In this document: positions 7,244 through 13,453 of the stretch, in pieces
Numbering within the stretch: position 1 is the first letter of the stretch
Layout: every line of letters starts with the position of its first letter
From: Planctomycetota bacterium
GTDB taxonomy: Bacteria; Planctomycetota; MHYJ01; JACPRB01
DNA: 17,564 nt
Direction of reading: 5' to 3'
Assembly: GCA_023261405.1 (NCBI GenBank)
Contig: JAHFOZ010000046.1
Span: 1-17,564, forward strand
The notes under the pieces: model-generated
What the model was told of the DNA's origin: nothing
Seen by the model: only the letters and a program-made list of their open reading frames with translations
Database searches by the model: none
Position numbers and translations under genes: made by a program

Positions 7244-8041
7244 ATGAAGCTCGCGATTGCGGTCGTTCTCGCGCTCAGCGGCGTCCCCGCGGATGACAAG
7301 CAGGACCTGTCGAAAGCCGTGCAGAAGTTCGTCGGCGCCGCCTCGTACGCCTTCAAGGGCGAGACGAAGATGGACAGCCCGCTCGGGAACCTGCCCCAGC
7401 AGGTGCCTGCCCTCGAGGGGTCCTGGGAGAAGGAAATGGGCCTCCGGGCGACCCTGGGCGATCGCGGCGAGTTCTTCCGCCAGGGCGACAAGTTCTTCGT
7501 GAAGCAGGCCGGCGGCGAATGGCAGCGGCTGGAGGATGCCCAGGCGCCTCCCGCGGAGGGTGCCCGCCCCCGGGGTGGCCGGGGCTTCATGCAGCGCATG
7601 GTCCGCAACCTCAAGGCACCGCACGAGGAGGTCCAGGACGTCTCCAAGGGTTTCAAGGCGCTCAAGAAGGAGGAGAAAAGGGAGGCGGTGGGCGAGAAGG
7701 AATGCACCGTCTACGGTGGGGAACTCACGGAGGAGGGCGTCAAGGACTCGCCGCTCGGAAAGATGCTCGGTCAGTTTGGCGGCGCGGCGAACGCCACCCT
7801 GAGCGGTTCCGCGAAAGCGTGGGTGGACGGCGAGGGGAACCTGCTCAAGTATGAAGTCAGCAACCGGGCGTCCCTCGAATTCCAGGGGAACCCGATCGAA
7901 TTCTCGCTGGTCCGGACCACGAGCCTCACGGACGTGGGCAAGGCCAGGGTCGAGGTCCCGGATGGGGTGAAGAAGCTCCTTGAGGATGCGCCGAAGGAGA
8001 AGCCCAAGACGGAAACACCCGGGAAGGACGAGAAGAAGTAG
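7244..8041 (+). CDS. Exported protein of unknown function, possibly LolA/LppX-like
   Basis: From ATG 7244 the protein is 265 aa. GGAGG at 7234-7238 is a good ribosome binding site, and the following MKLAIAVVLALSGVPA is a short signal peptide, so I reject the longer frame beginning at 7109. The mature part alternates beta-rich stretches with charged segments. Phrases such as GEFFRQGDKFFVKQ and SGSAKAWVDGEGNLLKYEV resemble the half-barrel of LolA/LppX-type carriers, where a substrate-binding sheet alternates with short strands. DSPLG occurs twice (about 44-48 and 167-171), hinting at internal symmetry. The C-terminus is Lys/Glu/Pro-rich. No catalytic motif is visible. It is a single gene read away from udg, and its function is unknown. 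Confidence 0.75.
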   Translation: MKLAIAVVLALSGVPADDKQDLSKAVQKFVGAASYAFKGETKMDSPLGNLPQQVPALEGSWEKEMGLRATLGDRGEFFRQGDKFFVKQAGGEWQRLEDAQAPPAEGARPRGGRGFMQRMVRNLKAPHEEVQDVSKGFKALKKEEKREAVGEKECTVYGGELTEEGVKDSPLGKMLGQFGGAANATLSGSAKAWVDGEGNLLKYEVSNRASLEFQGNPIEFSLVRTTSLTDVGKARVEVPDGVKKLLEDAPKEKPKTETPGKDEKK

Positions 8042-8118
8042 GCCCGCGTGCCGCAAAGGGGGGGCCTTGCCCTCCGTGGCTTCAGCGGAGGAGGGTGGCG
8101 CCCCCCTGCCCGCCCCCG

Positions 8119-8124
8119 TACAAT
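8119..8124 (+). promoter_or_regulatory. -10 element of the dinB-like gene
   Basis: TACAAT matches 5 of 6 consensus positions and ends 6 bases before the ATG at 8131, placing the predicted start site on the ATG itself. The -35 region (TGGCGC, 8096-8101) is poor. There is no Shine-Dalgarno, so a leaderless mRNA is likely. Confidence 0.45.
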
Positions 8125-8130
8125 GCGGGC

Positions 8131-8604
8131 ATGCACAAGGGAACCATCCTCAACCAACTCCGGCGGACGCTCGATCTCACGATACCCTTCTTCGACGCGG
8201 AGGGCCCCATCCTCGCGCGGAGCTACGCGCCCGGAAAGTGGAACGCCCGGCAGATCCTGGCCCACCTGGTGGACACCGAGGTCGTTTTCCAGGCCCGCAC
8301 GCGGCACATCGTCTCGGAGCCCGGGTGCGACATCGTGCCCTTCGACCAGGACAAGTGGGCGCGCACGCTGGCCTACCCGCAGCGCAAGCTCCCCCTGCTC
8401 CGCCGGCTCTACGTCGCCACGCGCGAGAGCCTCATCGAGCTCGTCGACCTCCTCCCGGAGACGATCCTCGCCCGCGAGGGGAAGCACCCCGAGCAGCCCT
8501 CCTGCCGCGCCTGGGACGTGGTGAGCAAGGCCTCGACCCACAACATGCACCACTACGGCCAGCTCGTCGCGATCCGGGAAGGCACGCCCTGGCCCATGGG
8601 ATAA
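8131..8604 (+). CDS. DinB/YfiT-like four-helix metal-binding protein
   Basis: The protein is 157 aa, the usual size for the DinB superfamily. WNARQILAHLVDTE (37-50) is the typical second-helix motif with metal ligand H45. THNMHHYGQL (136-145) supplies the C-terminal histidines (H137 and H140/H141) of the three-His metal site. Members include damage-inducible proteins and thiol-dependent (bacillithiol, mycothiol) transferases; the substrate here cannot be told. The stop TAA lies within AT-rich palindrome copy B. The gene faces the pcp-like gene convergently. Confidence 0.85.
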   Translation: MHKGTILNQLRRTLDLTIPFFDAEGPILARSYAPGKWNARQILAHLVDTEVVFQARTRHIVSEPGCDIVPFDQDKWARTLAYPQRKLPLLRRLYVATRESLIELVDLLPETILAREGKHPEQPSCRAWDVVSKASTHNMHHYGQLVAIREGTPWPMG

Positions 8605-8627
8605 AGTAAACGGTTTACTTCGTCATA
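8600..8627. repeat. AT-rich palindrome, copy B, overlapping the dinB stop codon
   Basis: GATAAAGTAAA (8600-8610), a 3-base loop and TTTACTTCGTC (8614-8624), with one mismatch and one wobble, followed by ATA (8625-8627). The dinB-like stop TAA (8602-8604) is in the left arm. Read on the minus strand it starts TATGACGAAGTAAAC, 39 bases after the equivalent point in copy C. Confidence 0.7.
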
Positions 8628-8638
8628 CGGCTGGTTAG

Positions 8639-8663
8639 GATAAAGTAAACCCTTTACTTTATC
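8639..8663. repeat. AT-rich palindrome, copy C, overlapping the pcp-like stop codon
   Basis: GATAAAGTAAA (8639-8649), loop CCC, and TTTACTTTATC (8653-8663): a perfect 11-bp stem. The pcp-like stop TAA (8656-8654) lies in the right arm, preceded by ATG-ATA-AAG, the same last codons as in udg. Copies B and C form a direct tandem with a 39-base period on the minus strand. Confidence 0.75.
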
Positions 8664-9169
8664 ATATCCAGGATGAGGCGGACGGCGCGGAGCTGGCGCT
8701 CGAGGGAGATCCGGCGGGTGGGAGGCAGGTGGACGAACCCGCAAGGCACCCGGCTGTGCGTCAGGGCCTCGCGGAAGACGTGGTTGCAGACGAACGTCCC
8801 GGCGCTATAGGAGATCGAGACCGGGATGCGGGCGAGACTCAGGCGCCGGTGGATGCCGTCGAGCGGCAGCCGCGATTCCAGCACCCTCGGGCCACGGTCG
8901 ATCGGCCGCCGCCAGCGGCGGTACCGGCCTTCCTCGCAGTGATCCACGTTCAGCGCCAGAGCCTCCAGGCCGATCCTGCGGCGGCCCTCCGCCAGGCCGA
9001 GCATCAGGATCGCCTCCGGCCGCTCGGTGCGGATGAGCCGCAGCACTTCGCGGGCCGCCCGGTCGTAGTCCACGGGCAGGACGTGACCCCCGAGCGCCGA
9101 GGCGACTTCCCCGCTGGGGTTCACCCCGATCCGTCCCCAGGGGCGGAAACCCGTCAGGAGCACGCTCAT
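8654..9169 (-). CDS. Pyrrolidone-carboxylate peptidase-like (peptidase C15)
   Basis: The protein is 171 aa, slightly shorter than the roughly 210 aa of typical Pcp. The start is LLTGFRPWGRIGVNPSG (4-20), the family's N-terminal signature. The catalytic triad is recognisable as E69 (IGLEALALNV), C128 (SAGTFVCNH) and H147 (GFVHLPP). Pcp cleaves N-terminal pyroglutamate from peptides in the cytoplasm. The middle region between 78 and 112 and the C-terminus are compact, and the protein ends in Met-Ile-Lys supplied by palindrome copy C. Because of the divergence I would call it Pcp-like, not a proven pyroglutamyl peptidase. It has its own promoter and is divergent from the zinc-ribbon gene. Confidence 0.8.
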   Translation of the reverse strand: MSVLLTGFRPWGRIGVNPSGEVASALGGHVLPVDYDRAAREVLRLIRTERPEAILMLGLAEGRRRIGLEALALNVDHCEEGRYRRWRRPIDRGPRVLESRLPLDGIHRRLSLARIPVSISYSAGTFVCNHVFREALTHSRVPCGFVHLPPTRRISLERQLRAVRLILDMIK

Positions 9170-9179
9170 CTCACCCGAG

Positions 9180-9208
9180 ACTATAGAGAGTCCGGTTCCA
9201 AAGGTCTA
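9180..9208 (-). promoter_or_regulatory. Promoter of the pcp-like gene
   Basis: On the minus strand: TAGACC (9208-9203), a 17-base spacer and TATAGT (9185-9180). The predicted start is near 9173, leaving a leader of about 4 bases before ATG 9169. Confidence 0.55.
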
Positions 9209-9250
9209 GTAGCCGTGTTTTTCGCCACGAAAACCTTGAGGAATCTGGAA

Positions 9251-9278
9251 TTGACAGGCCCGGCCTATTCGCTAGAAT
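9251..9278 (+). promoter_or_regulatory. Strong sigma-70-type promoter of the zinc-ribbon gene
   Basis: TTGACA (9251-9256), a 16-base spacer and TAGAAT (9273-9278): perfect -35 and 5 of 6 at -10. The predicted start at about 9285 gives a leader of about 35 bases that contains the ribosome binding site GGAG (9308-9311). It is the clearest housekeeping promoter in the window. Confidence 0.75.
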
Positions 9279-9319
9279 CCAGGTTGCGGCAGTTGACCGA
9301 ACTTGCTGGAGATACACAC

Positions 9320-9535
9320 GTGCCGCTGGACTTGCGACCAGGCGAGGTAGTGCCGATCCCCTGCAGGCACTGCCAGAAGAGTCTCATTCGATTCACCATC
9401 AGCGACGGCAGCCACGCCCTGCCCTGCCCGCGCTGCGCCGCCATCACCCAGGTGGAGGTGTACCTGGTGGGCGGGACTTGGCAGATCCGGACAGATCGCG
9501 GCCCGTCCGCCCCCAGGAGCAGATCGCAGAATTGA
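9320..9535 (+). CDS. Small zinc-ribbon protein
   Basis: The protein is 71 aa and starts at GTG 9320, eight bases after GGAG (9308-9311) and downstream of a strong promoter. The open frame continues far upstream, but that part is antisense to the pcp-like gene and is rejected. Two CxxC knuckles, PCRHCQ and PCPRCA, are separated by about 20 residues (SLIRFTISDGSHALP), the layout of a treble-clef or zinc-ribbon. A short beta-rich tail (VEVYLVGGTWQIR) and a basic end follow. No enzymatic motif is seen; it may bind nucleic acid or a protein partner. It is convergent with xerC, and the 73 bases between them hold no hairpin I can support. Confidence 0.75.
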   Translation: MPLDLRPGEVVPIPCRHCQKSLIRFTISDGSHALPCPRCAAITQVEVYLVGGTWQIRTDRGPSAPRSRSQN

Positions 9536-9608
9536 CGGTTCGGCCGCCCTCCCTGGTTCCGCGCACGCGGCTCGATTCGCCGATTCCTAGGTCGACCGCC
9601 TGAATCCC

Positions 9609-10577
9609 CTAGCGTGACCGCGGGTGGGCCTTGTCGTAGACCTCCTTCAGCCGATGTGTGGTCACGTGCGTGTAGATCTGCGTCGTCGTGAGGTTGGCGT
9701 GCCCCAGGAGCTCCTGCACGGCACGCAGGTCCGCGCCCCGGTTGAGCAGGTGCGTCGCAAAACTGTGCCGCAGCGTGTGCGGGCTGGGCGTCTTCCGCAG
9801 GCCCGCCAGCGCGGCTCGCACGGCGAGGATCCGCCGCACGCTTCGTACGTTGAGCCGCGTCGCATTCTTGTTCACGAAGGCCGCGTCGGGGTTCCGACCC
9901 AGGCGCTCCAGCAGCGCGCCCCGCGCCGGCAGGTAGCGCACGATCGCCTGCGCCGCGCAGCTGCCGAGAGGGGCGAGACGCTCCCGGCCGCCCTTCCCTC
10001 TCACCGTGGCGAAGCCCTGGTCCAGCTGCAGGTCCCCGAGATCCAGACCCATGGCCTCGCTCACGCGAAGCCCGCCCCCGTAGAGCGTCTCAAGGACCGC
10101 GCGGTCGCGCAAGTCCGCGAATTCGTCCCCGCACGCTGATTCCAGGATCGCGGTGACTTCCGCTTCTTCCAGGAACTCGGGCAGCTTCTTGTCCAGCCGC
10201 GGGGTCCGCACCTGGCGCACCGGGTTCGCCGGGATCCGCCCGCACCTCAGGAAGTAGTCGTAGAAGGTTCTCAGGCAGGAGAGCATGCGGGCCATGGAAG
10301 CCTTGTCGTATCCGTCCGCGTGGAGCCTCCCCAGGAAGCGCCGCACGGCCGATACGTCCGCGCCCCCATCGAGAAGCCGCCCCTGCCCTCCCAGGAATTC
10401 GGAAAAGCGCCCCAGATCCCCGGCGTAGGCCCGCACCGTGTTGGGCGACAGGTTGCGTTCGAGGCGGAGATGCCGGAGGAATTCTTCGCCAGCACTCTGG
10501 CCCGCAGGTTCGTGACCCGCTGCCCCTTCAGGGCAGACTTGGCCCCGAGCTTCTGCGGCCCGGTCCTCACGGAGCAT
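9609..10577 (-). CDS. Tyrosine recombinase XerC/XerD-type
   Basis: The protein is 322 aa from ATG 10577, overlapping the end of the upstream lipoprotein gene by 11 bases. The first roughly 28 residues do not resemble the family, so an internal start nearer to FLRHLRLERNLSPNT is possible. Residues 31-115 are the SAM-like core-binding domain, and 135-320 are the catalytic domain with the full set: R171 (GGGLRVSEA), K195 (VRGKGGRER), H267 and R270 (HTLRHSFATH), H293 (LLGHANLTTT) and nucleophile Y302 (IYTHV). Xer proteins resolve chromosome dimers at dif with FtsK. Nothing around it suggests a phage or integron, so housekeeping is more likely. Whether it is XerC or XerD cannot be decided. Confidence 0.88.
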   Translation of the reverse strand: MLREDRAAEARGQVCPEGAAGHEPAGQSAGEEFLRHLRLERNLSPNTVRAYAGDLGRFSEFLGGQGRLLDGGADVSAVRRFLGRLHADGYDKASMARMLSCLRTFYDYFLRCGRIPANPVRQVRTPRLDKKLPEFLEEAEVTAILESACGDEFADLRDRAVLETLYGGGLRVSEAMGLDLGDLQLDQGFATVRGKGGRERLAPLGSCAAQAIVRYLPARGALLERLGRNPDAAFVNKNATRLNVRSVRRILAVRAALAGLRKTPSPHTLRHSFATHLLNRGADLRAVQELLGHANLTTTQIYTHVTTHRLKEVYDKAHPRSR

Positions 10578-11265
10578 GGGGCGCGGAGACCTCGAAGATG
10601 TGGTTGATCACCTGGTTGGAGACGAACTGCTGGTAGCGGGCCTGGACCGCCAGGAACTCCCGTTCAGCCGGGAACGGCGAGTCGCTCTCGTCCTGCGCCT
10701 GGGCATAGGCGACGATCTCCCGACGGATCCGCTCCTCGTGGGCGTCGTAGACGTGCTCGAACGCCGCGATGAAATGCCCCGCCTTGTCCCGCGAAAGCCC
10801 GACCGGGCCGCGGCGCCAGGAGGAGGACTGGACGATGCGGTCGATCTCTGCCGCCGCGAGGCCGCGCGCCGACGTGCGGAGGAACTGCACGGAGATGCCG
10901 ATCCGCGGCGGATCGTACGGGTCGTAGTCCGTCACGTCGGCCACCACGATGGCGTCCGCCTTGAAGCGCCGCGCGAAGCGGAGCACGTCCTCGAGCGACT
11001 GGATCTTCTCGCCGGGCGCCGCCGCCTCGGCCGCCTGCAGCGGCCTCACCACGCGGAACCCCTCGAACTTCAGAAGCTCCGAAGCGAAGATGTTGGAGAA
11101 CTCCACGAAGTTCGCCTGCGGGTCCAGGGTGCGGTTCATGAAGGGCAGGACGACCACGTGTCGGATGTCGGGATACGGGTTCCCGGGATACGCCTTGTAC
11201 GTGACGCTCTCCAGCCCGCAACCCTGCGCCAGGAGCGCCGACAGCAGAAGCGCCCGGCGGCTCAC
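10567..11265 (-). CDS. CsgG/LpoB/GNA1162-like outer-envelope lipoprotein
   Basis: The protein is 232 aa. The start GTG at 11265 overlaps the upstream stop as GTGA. The signal MSRRALLLSALLAQGC ends in lipobox LAQGC with C16 lipidated. After a short linker the sequence HVVVLPFMNRTLDP, FASELLKFEGFRVV and KADAIVVADVTDYDPY follows the alternating beta-alpha pattern of the CsgG/LpoB/GNA1162 group, in which a conserved VLPF strand is followed by a helix with a buried SELL-like face. The C-terminal part is helical and charged. Members anchor in the outer membrane and help secretion or cell-wall synthesis. It sits between the propeller lipoprotein and xerC in one operon. The family call is by pattern, not certain. 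Confidence 0.72.
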   Translation of the reverse strand: MSRRALLLSALLAQGCGLESVTYKAYPGNPYPDIRHVVVLPFMNRTLDPQANFVEFSNIFASELLKFEGFRVVRPLQAAEAAAPGEKIQSLEDVLRFARRFKADAIVVADVTDYDPYDPPRIGISVQFLRTSARGLAAAEIDRIVQSSSWRRGPVGLSRDKAGHFIAAFEHVYDAHEERIRREIVAYAQAQDESDSPFPAEREFLAVQARYQQFVSNQVINHIFEVSAPHAP

Positions 11266-12272
11266 TTGTCATCCTCAAGCGGTTTCACCTTCACGCTGAA
11301 GATGTTCTGGCCTCCCTTTCGCCTCGAGACGAAGAACAGCCGGTCCCCTCCCCAGGTGGGCCACCATTCGGGCGAGAGGTCGTCCGTAAGGCGCATGTCG
11401 AGGGTCCCGTCCGGGCGGATGATCCAGATGTCGTCGGCCGCCTCCGGGTCGCCCCAGGCGCGCGATTCGGGGCTGCGCCTCAGGGTGGCGTACGCGATCC
11501 AACGCCCGTCCGGGGAGAATCTTGGATTGAAAGCGGACCAGGCCTGGGCGCGATCCCCCACGACCTCCCGCAACTGGGTGCCGTCCGGACGCACCGCCCA
11601 GACGCTCGTGCGCCCGCCGGGAGAACGAGGCTGCGACTGGAAGCAGATCCAGGGGTCCTTCTCGTCCGGCGACCAATCGGGGTAGACCCCGGCGCCGAGG
11701 AACGTCTTGACGCGGCTCCCGATGTCCACGAGGACCAGTTGCCACACGCCCTCGGGCGTGCGCGCGCAGTACGCGAGATGCTTCCCGTCCGGCGACCAGG
11801 AAGGCGCGACCTCGTCGGCCGCCTCGAACGTGACCTGCATGGGCGACATGGGGGCATCCACGCGGGCCACGTACAGATCGTAGTTGCCCCCCTGATTGGA
11901 GGCGTAGGCCAGCAGCCTGCCATCGGGCGAGAGCCGTGGAAACAGGTTGTCGCCGCCATTGCGGGTGATCTGCATGGGCGCCGCCCCCTGGGCGCTCTTG
12001 AGGGCCACCTGCGCGGTGGGCCCGAACTCGGTGGTGGAGTAGGCGAGCATCGAGCCATCGCGCGAGACGGAGGGATGCAGCGCCTTCCCCGGCTCGGGGA
12101 TGGCCGTGTGCCGCATCAGGTCGCGCCACGCCGGCTCTGCAGCCCCCGCGGGGATCGCGTTGTCGCGCAGGTCATCCGGGCGGAGGTCCGCCGGCTGCGG
12201 GGTGGGCTTGCCGACAAGGGCTTCGCATCCCACCAAGAGGAGGAGCGGGGCGAAGCTGAAACGGAAACGCAT
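11262..12272 (-). CDS. PD40 (TolB-like) beta-propeller lipoprotein
   Basis: The protein is 336 aa. The signal MRFRFSFAPLLLLVGC has lipobox LVGC (C16). About six PD40 blades follow, each with the xxSPDGxxLAY type motif: VSRDGSMLAY (69-78), LSPDGRLLAYAS (114-125), WSPDGKHLAY (159-168), WSPDEKDPWI (200-209), FSPDGRWIAY (252-261) and WGGDRLFFVSRRKG (307-320). This is the propeller fold of TolB and related periplasmic binding proteins; it lacks the N-terminal TolB domain and is lipid-anchored, so calling it TolB itself is not justified. AGGGGG about 5 bases before the ATG is the ribosome binding site. It heads the operon with the CsgG-like lipoprotein and xerC and likely acts with the former at the outer membrane. 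Confidence 0.82.
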   Translation of the reverse strand: MRFRFSFAPLLLLVGCEALVGKPTPQPADLRPDDLRDNAIPAGAAEPAWRDLMRHTAIPEPGKALHPSVSRDGSMLAYSTTEFGPTAQVALKSAQGAAPMQITRNGGDNLFPRLSPDGRLLAYASNQGGNYDLYVARVDAPMSPMQVTFEAADEVAPSWSPDGKHLAYCARTPEGVWQLVLVDIGSRVKTFLGAGVYPDWSPDEKDPWICFQSQPRSPGGRTSVWAVRPDGTQLREVVGDRAQAWSAFNPRFSPDGRWIAYATLRRSPESRAWGDPEAADDIWIIRPDGTLDMRLTDDLSPEWWPTWGGDRLFFVSRRKGGQNIFSVKVKPLEDDK

Positions 12273-12277
12273 GGAGA

Positions 12278-12317
12278 CCCCCTCGGAACTCTGCAGGGTT
12301 TATCGGCTTCGAGGGGG
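12278..12317 (-). promoter_or_regulatory. Possible hairpin covering the propeller-gene ribosome binding site
   Basis: On the minus strand an upstream CCCCCTCG (12317-12310) can pair with CGAGGGGG (12285-12278), an 8-bp perfect match with a 24-base loop. The downstream arm contains the Shine-Dalgarno of the gene starting at 12272. It matters only if transcription begins upstream of 12317; the best -10-like hexamer I see (GATAAA) is inside the loop, which would leave no hairpin. Confidence 0.35.
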
Positions 12318-12325
12318 GATTCACT

Positions 12326-12371
12326 GAAAAATAAAGGAGCGGCCCCAACACCATGTCGGAACCGCTCCTTT
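12326..12371 (-). terminator. Intrinsic terminator ending the putative small RNA
   Basis: On the minus strand AAAGGAGCGG (12371-12362) and CCGCTCCTTT (12342-12333) make a perfect 10-bp stem with a 19-base loop, followed directly by ATTTTTC. The plus strand has no U-tract after the hairpin, so the orientation is minus. It may also simply end read-through from the purine nucleoside phosphorylase operon 264 bases upstream. Confidence 0.7.
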
Positions 12372-12476
12372 GTCCAGTAAGGGCGGGTCTATTTCCTCAG
12401 GAGATCCGGGCTCCGGGGCGGTCAACTCACCCCTCCGCCCCGGCACCCGATCTCGCTGACTTCAAATCAATGAACG
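12326..12476 (-). ncRNA. Putative sigma-54-dependent small RNA, about 150 nt
   Basis: A near-consensus -24/-12 promoter predicts a start at about 12476, and an intrinsic terminator lies at 12371-12326. Between them, on the minus strand, CCGGGGCGG and CCGCCCCGG (12443-12435 and 12421-12413) form a perfect 9-bp stem with a 13-base loop rich in purines (GGGGTGAG). No reading frame with a plausible start and length exists on the minus strand here, so it looks non-coding. I do not recognise it as a known RNA class. It could instead be the 3' untranslated end of the upstream operon. Confidence 0.45.
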
Positions 12477-12485
12477 GCGGAGCTT

Positions 12486-12503
12486 ATGCAATCTCCGTAC
12501 CAA
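12486..12503 (-). promoter_or_regulatory. Sigma-54-type (-24/-12) promoter
   Basis: On the minus strand the sequence is TTGGTACGGAGATTGCAT. It fits the consensus YTGGCACG-N4-TTGCW with a single change (C to T in the -24 block) and the invariant GG-N10-GC spacing (GG at 12501-12500, GC at 12489-12488). Predicted start is about 12476. Expression would require RpoN and an enhancer-binding activator, neither encoded in this window. The sequence on its upstream side (12504-12634) shows a 5-bp G/C hairpin at 12567-12583 and nothing else I can name. Confidence 0.55.
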
Positions 12504-12634
12504 TCAGAGTGCAAGCGCCGCCCACAACACTTTGAAGACCAATGATATGCGGCTTGCGGCGGGATGCCCCCGGAAGAAGGGGGTTTCCTGTTACCCTGGA
12601 GTAATGGGATTCCTGATCGGTAAAGCCCGGCGCC

Positions 12635-13453
12635 TTACAGGGAAGCGCGCTTGATGAAACCTTTCAGGAGGCAGGCCATCCGGGGTTCGGCCGACCGGGC
12701 GGCGGCGATGATGTGCTCGATGTTCACGGGTTCCAGGGTCTCCGGGATGCAGACATCGGTGACGATCGAGATGCCAAAGATGCGGAATCCCGCATGAACG
12801 CCTACGATGACCTCGGGGACCGTGGACATCCCCACGACGTCGGCCCCGATCGTGCGGAGGAACTTGTACTCGGCGGGGGTCTCAAGGCACGGCCCGGTCA
12901 GGGCCACATAGACCCCGCGACGCACCGGCAGGTGCTCCTCGGCCGCGACCTGCAGGGCCGTCTGGATGAACTCGCGATCGTAGGGCCGGCACATGTCCGG
13001 AAACCGGGGACCGAGGGTTTCGTCATTGGGCCCGACCAGCGGGTTCATCCCCATCATGTTGATGTGGTCGTCGATGAGCATCAGGTCGCCCTTGGCGTAG
13101 GACGGATTGAGGCCGCCGCAGGCGTTGGAGACCACGAGACCCCGCGCGCCGAGCGCCCGCATCACGCGCACGGGAAACGTGATCTGCTCCATGGAGTAGC
13201 CTTCGTAGGCGTGGAAGCGGCCTTCCATGGCGACCACCCGGCGGCCTTCCAGGGTTCCGAACAGCAGTTCCCCCTTGTGACTCTGGACGGTGGAGCGGGC
13301 GAAGTGCGGAAGGTCCTCGTAAGGGATCGAGGCCTCCTTCTGGATCGCCCCGGCCACGGCCCCGAGGCCCGTCCCCAGGATGATCGCGAAGTCCGGCCTG
13401 GGGCGCGCGCCGATCGCGCGGACCGCCTCGTCTATCCTCTCCCGCAGCGTCAA
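12635..13453 (-). CDS. Purine nucleoside phosphorylase, PNP-I (trimeric) family
   Basis: The protein is 272 aa from TTG 13453, whose TTGA overlaps the thioredoxin reductase stop; the length and MTLRERIDEA start fit the family. It splits purine nucleosides with phosphate into base and ribose-1-phosphate. Seen: ILGTGLG (25-31, phosphate loop), STVQSHKG (54-61), MEGRFHAYEGYS (76-87, family signature), VVSNACGGLNP (107-117), INMMGMNPL (131-139), GPCLETPAEYK (187-197, with the base-binding E191) and GADVVGMSTVPEV (203-215). At the position where classical 6-oxopurine PNPs have Asn after IVT/IT, this protein has D233 (IVTDVCIPETLEP). Asp there is known from MTAP-type enzymes and from some bacterial PNP clades, so specificity may differ. 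It is the last gene of the VWA-trxB-PNP operon. Confidence 0.88.
   Translation of the reverse strand: MTLRERIDEAVRAIGARPRPDFAIILGTGLGAVAGAIQKEASIPYEDLPHFARSTVQSHKGELLFGTLEGRRVVAMEGRFHAYEGYSMEQITFPVRVMRALGARGLVVSNACGGLNPSYAKGDLMLIDDHINMMGMNPLVGPNDETLGPRFPDMCRPYDREFIQTALQVAAEEHLPVRRGVYVALTGPCLETPAEYKFLRTIGADVVGMSTVPEVIVGVHAGFRIFGISIVTDVCIPETLEPVNIEHIIAAARSAEPRMACLLKGFIKRASL

Noticed and set aside
8036..8075. AGGCCC and GGGCCT after the exported-protein gene as a terminator
   Set aside because: Only 6 bp with a long loop and no U-tract; in GC-rich DNA this is expected by chance.
8729..9319. N-terminal extension of the zinc-ribbon frame
   Set aside because: It is antisense to the pcp-like gene, and a strong promoter and ribosome binding site lie directly before GTG 9320.
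9609..10577. XerC/D-like gene as a phage or island integrase
   Set aside because: No attachment-site repeats, tRNA, excisionase or phage genes are near, and it is embedded in an operon with envelope lipoproteins.
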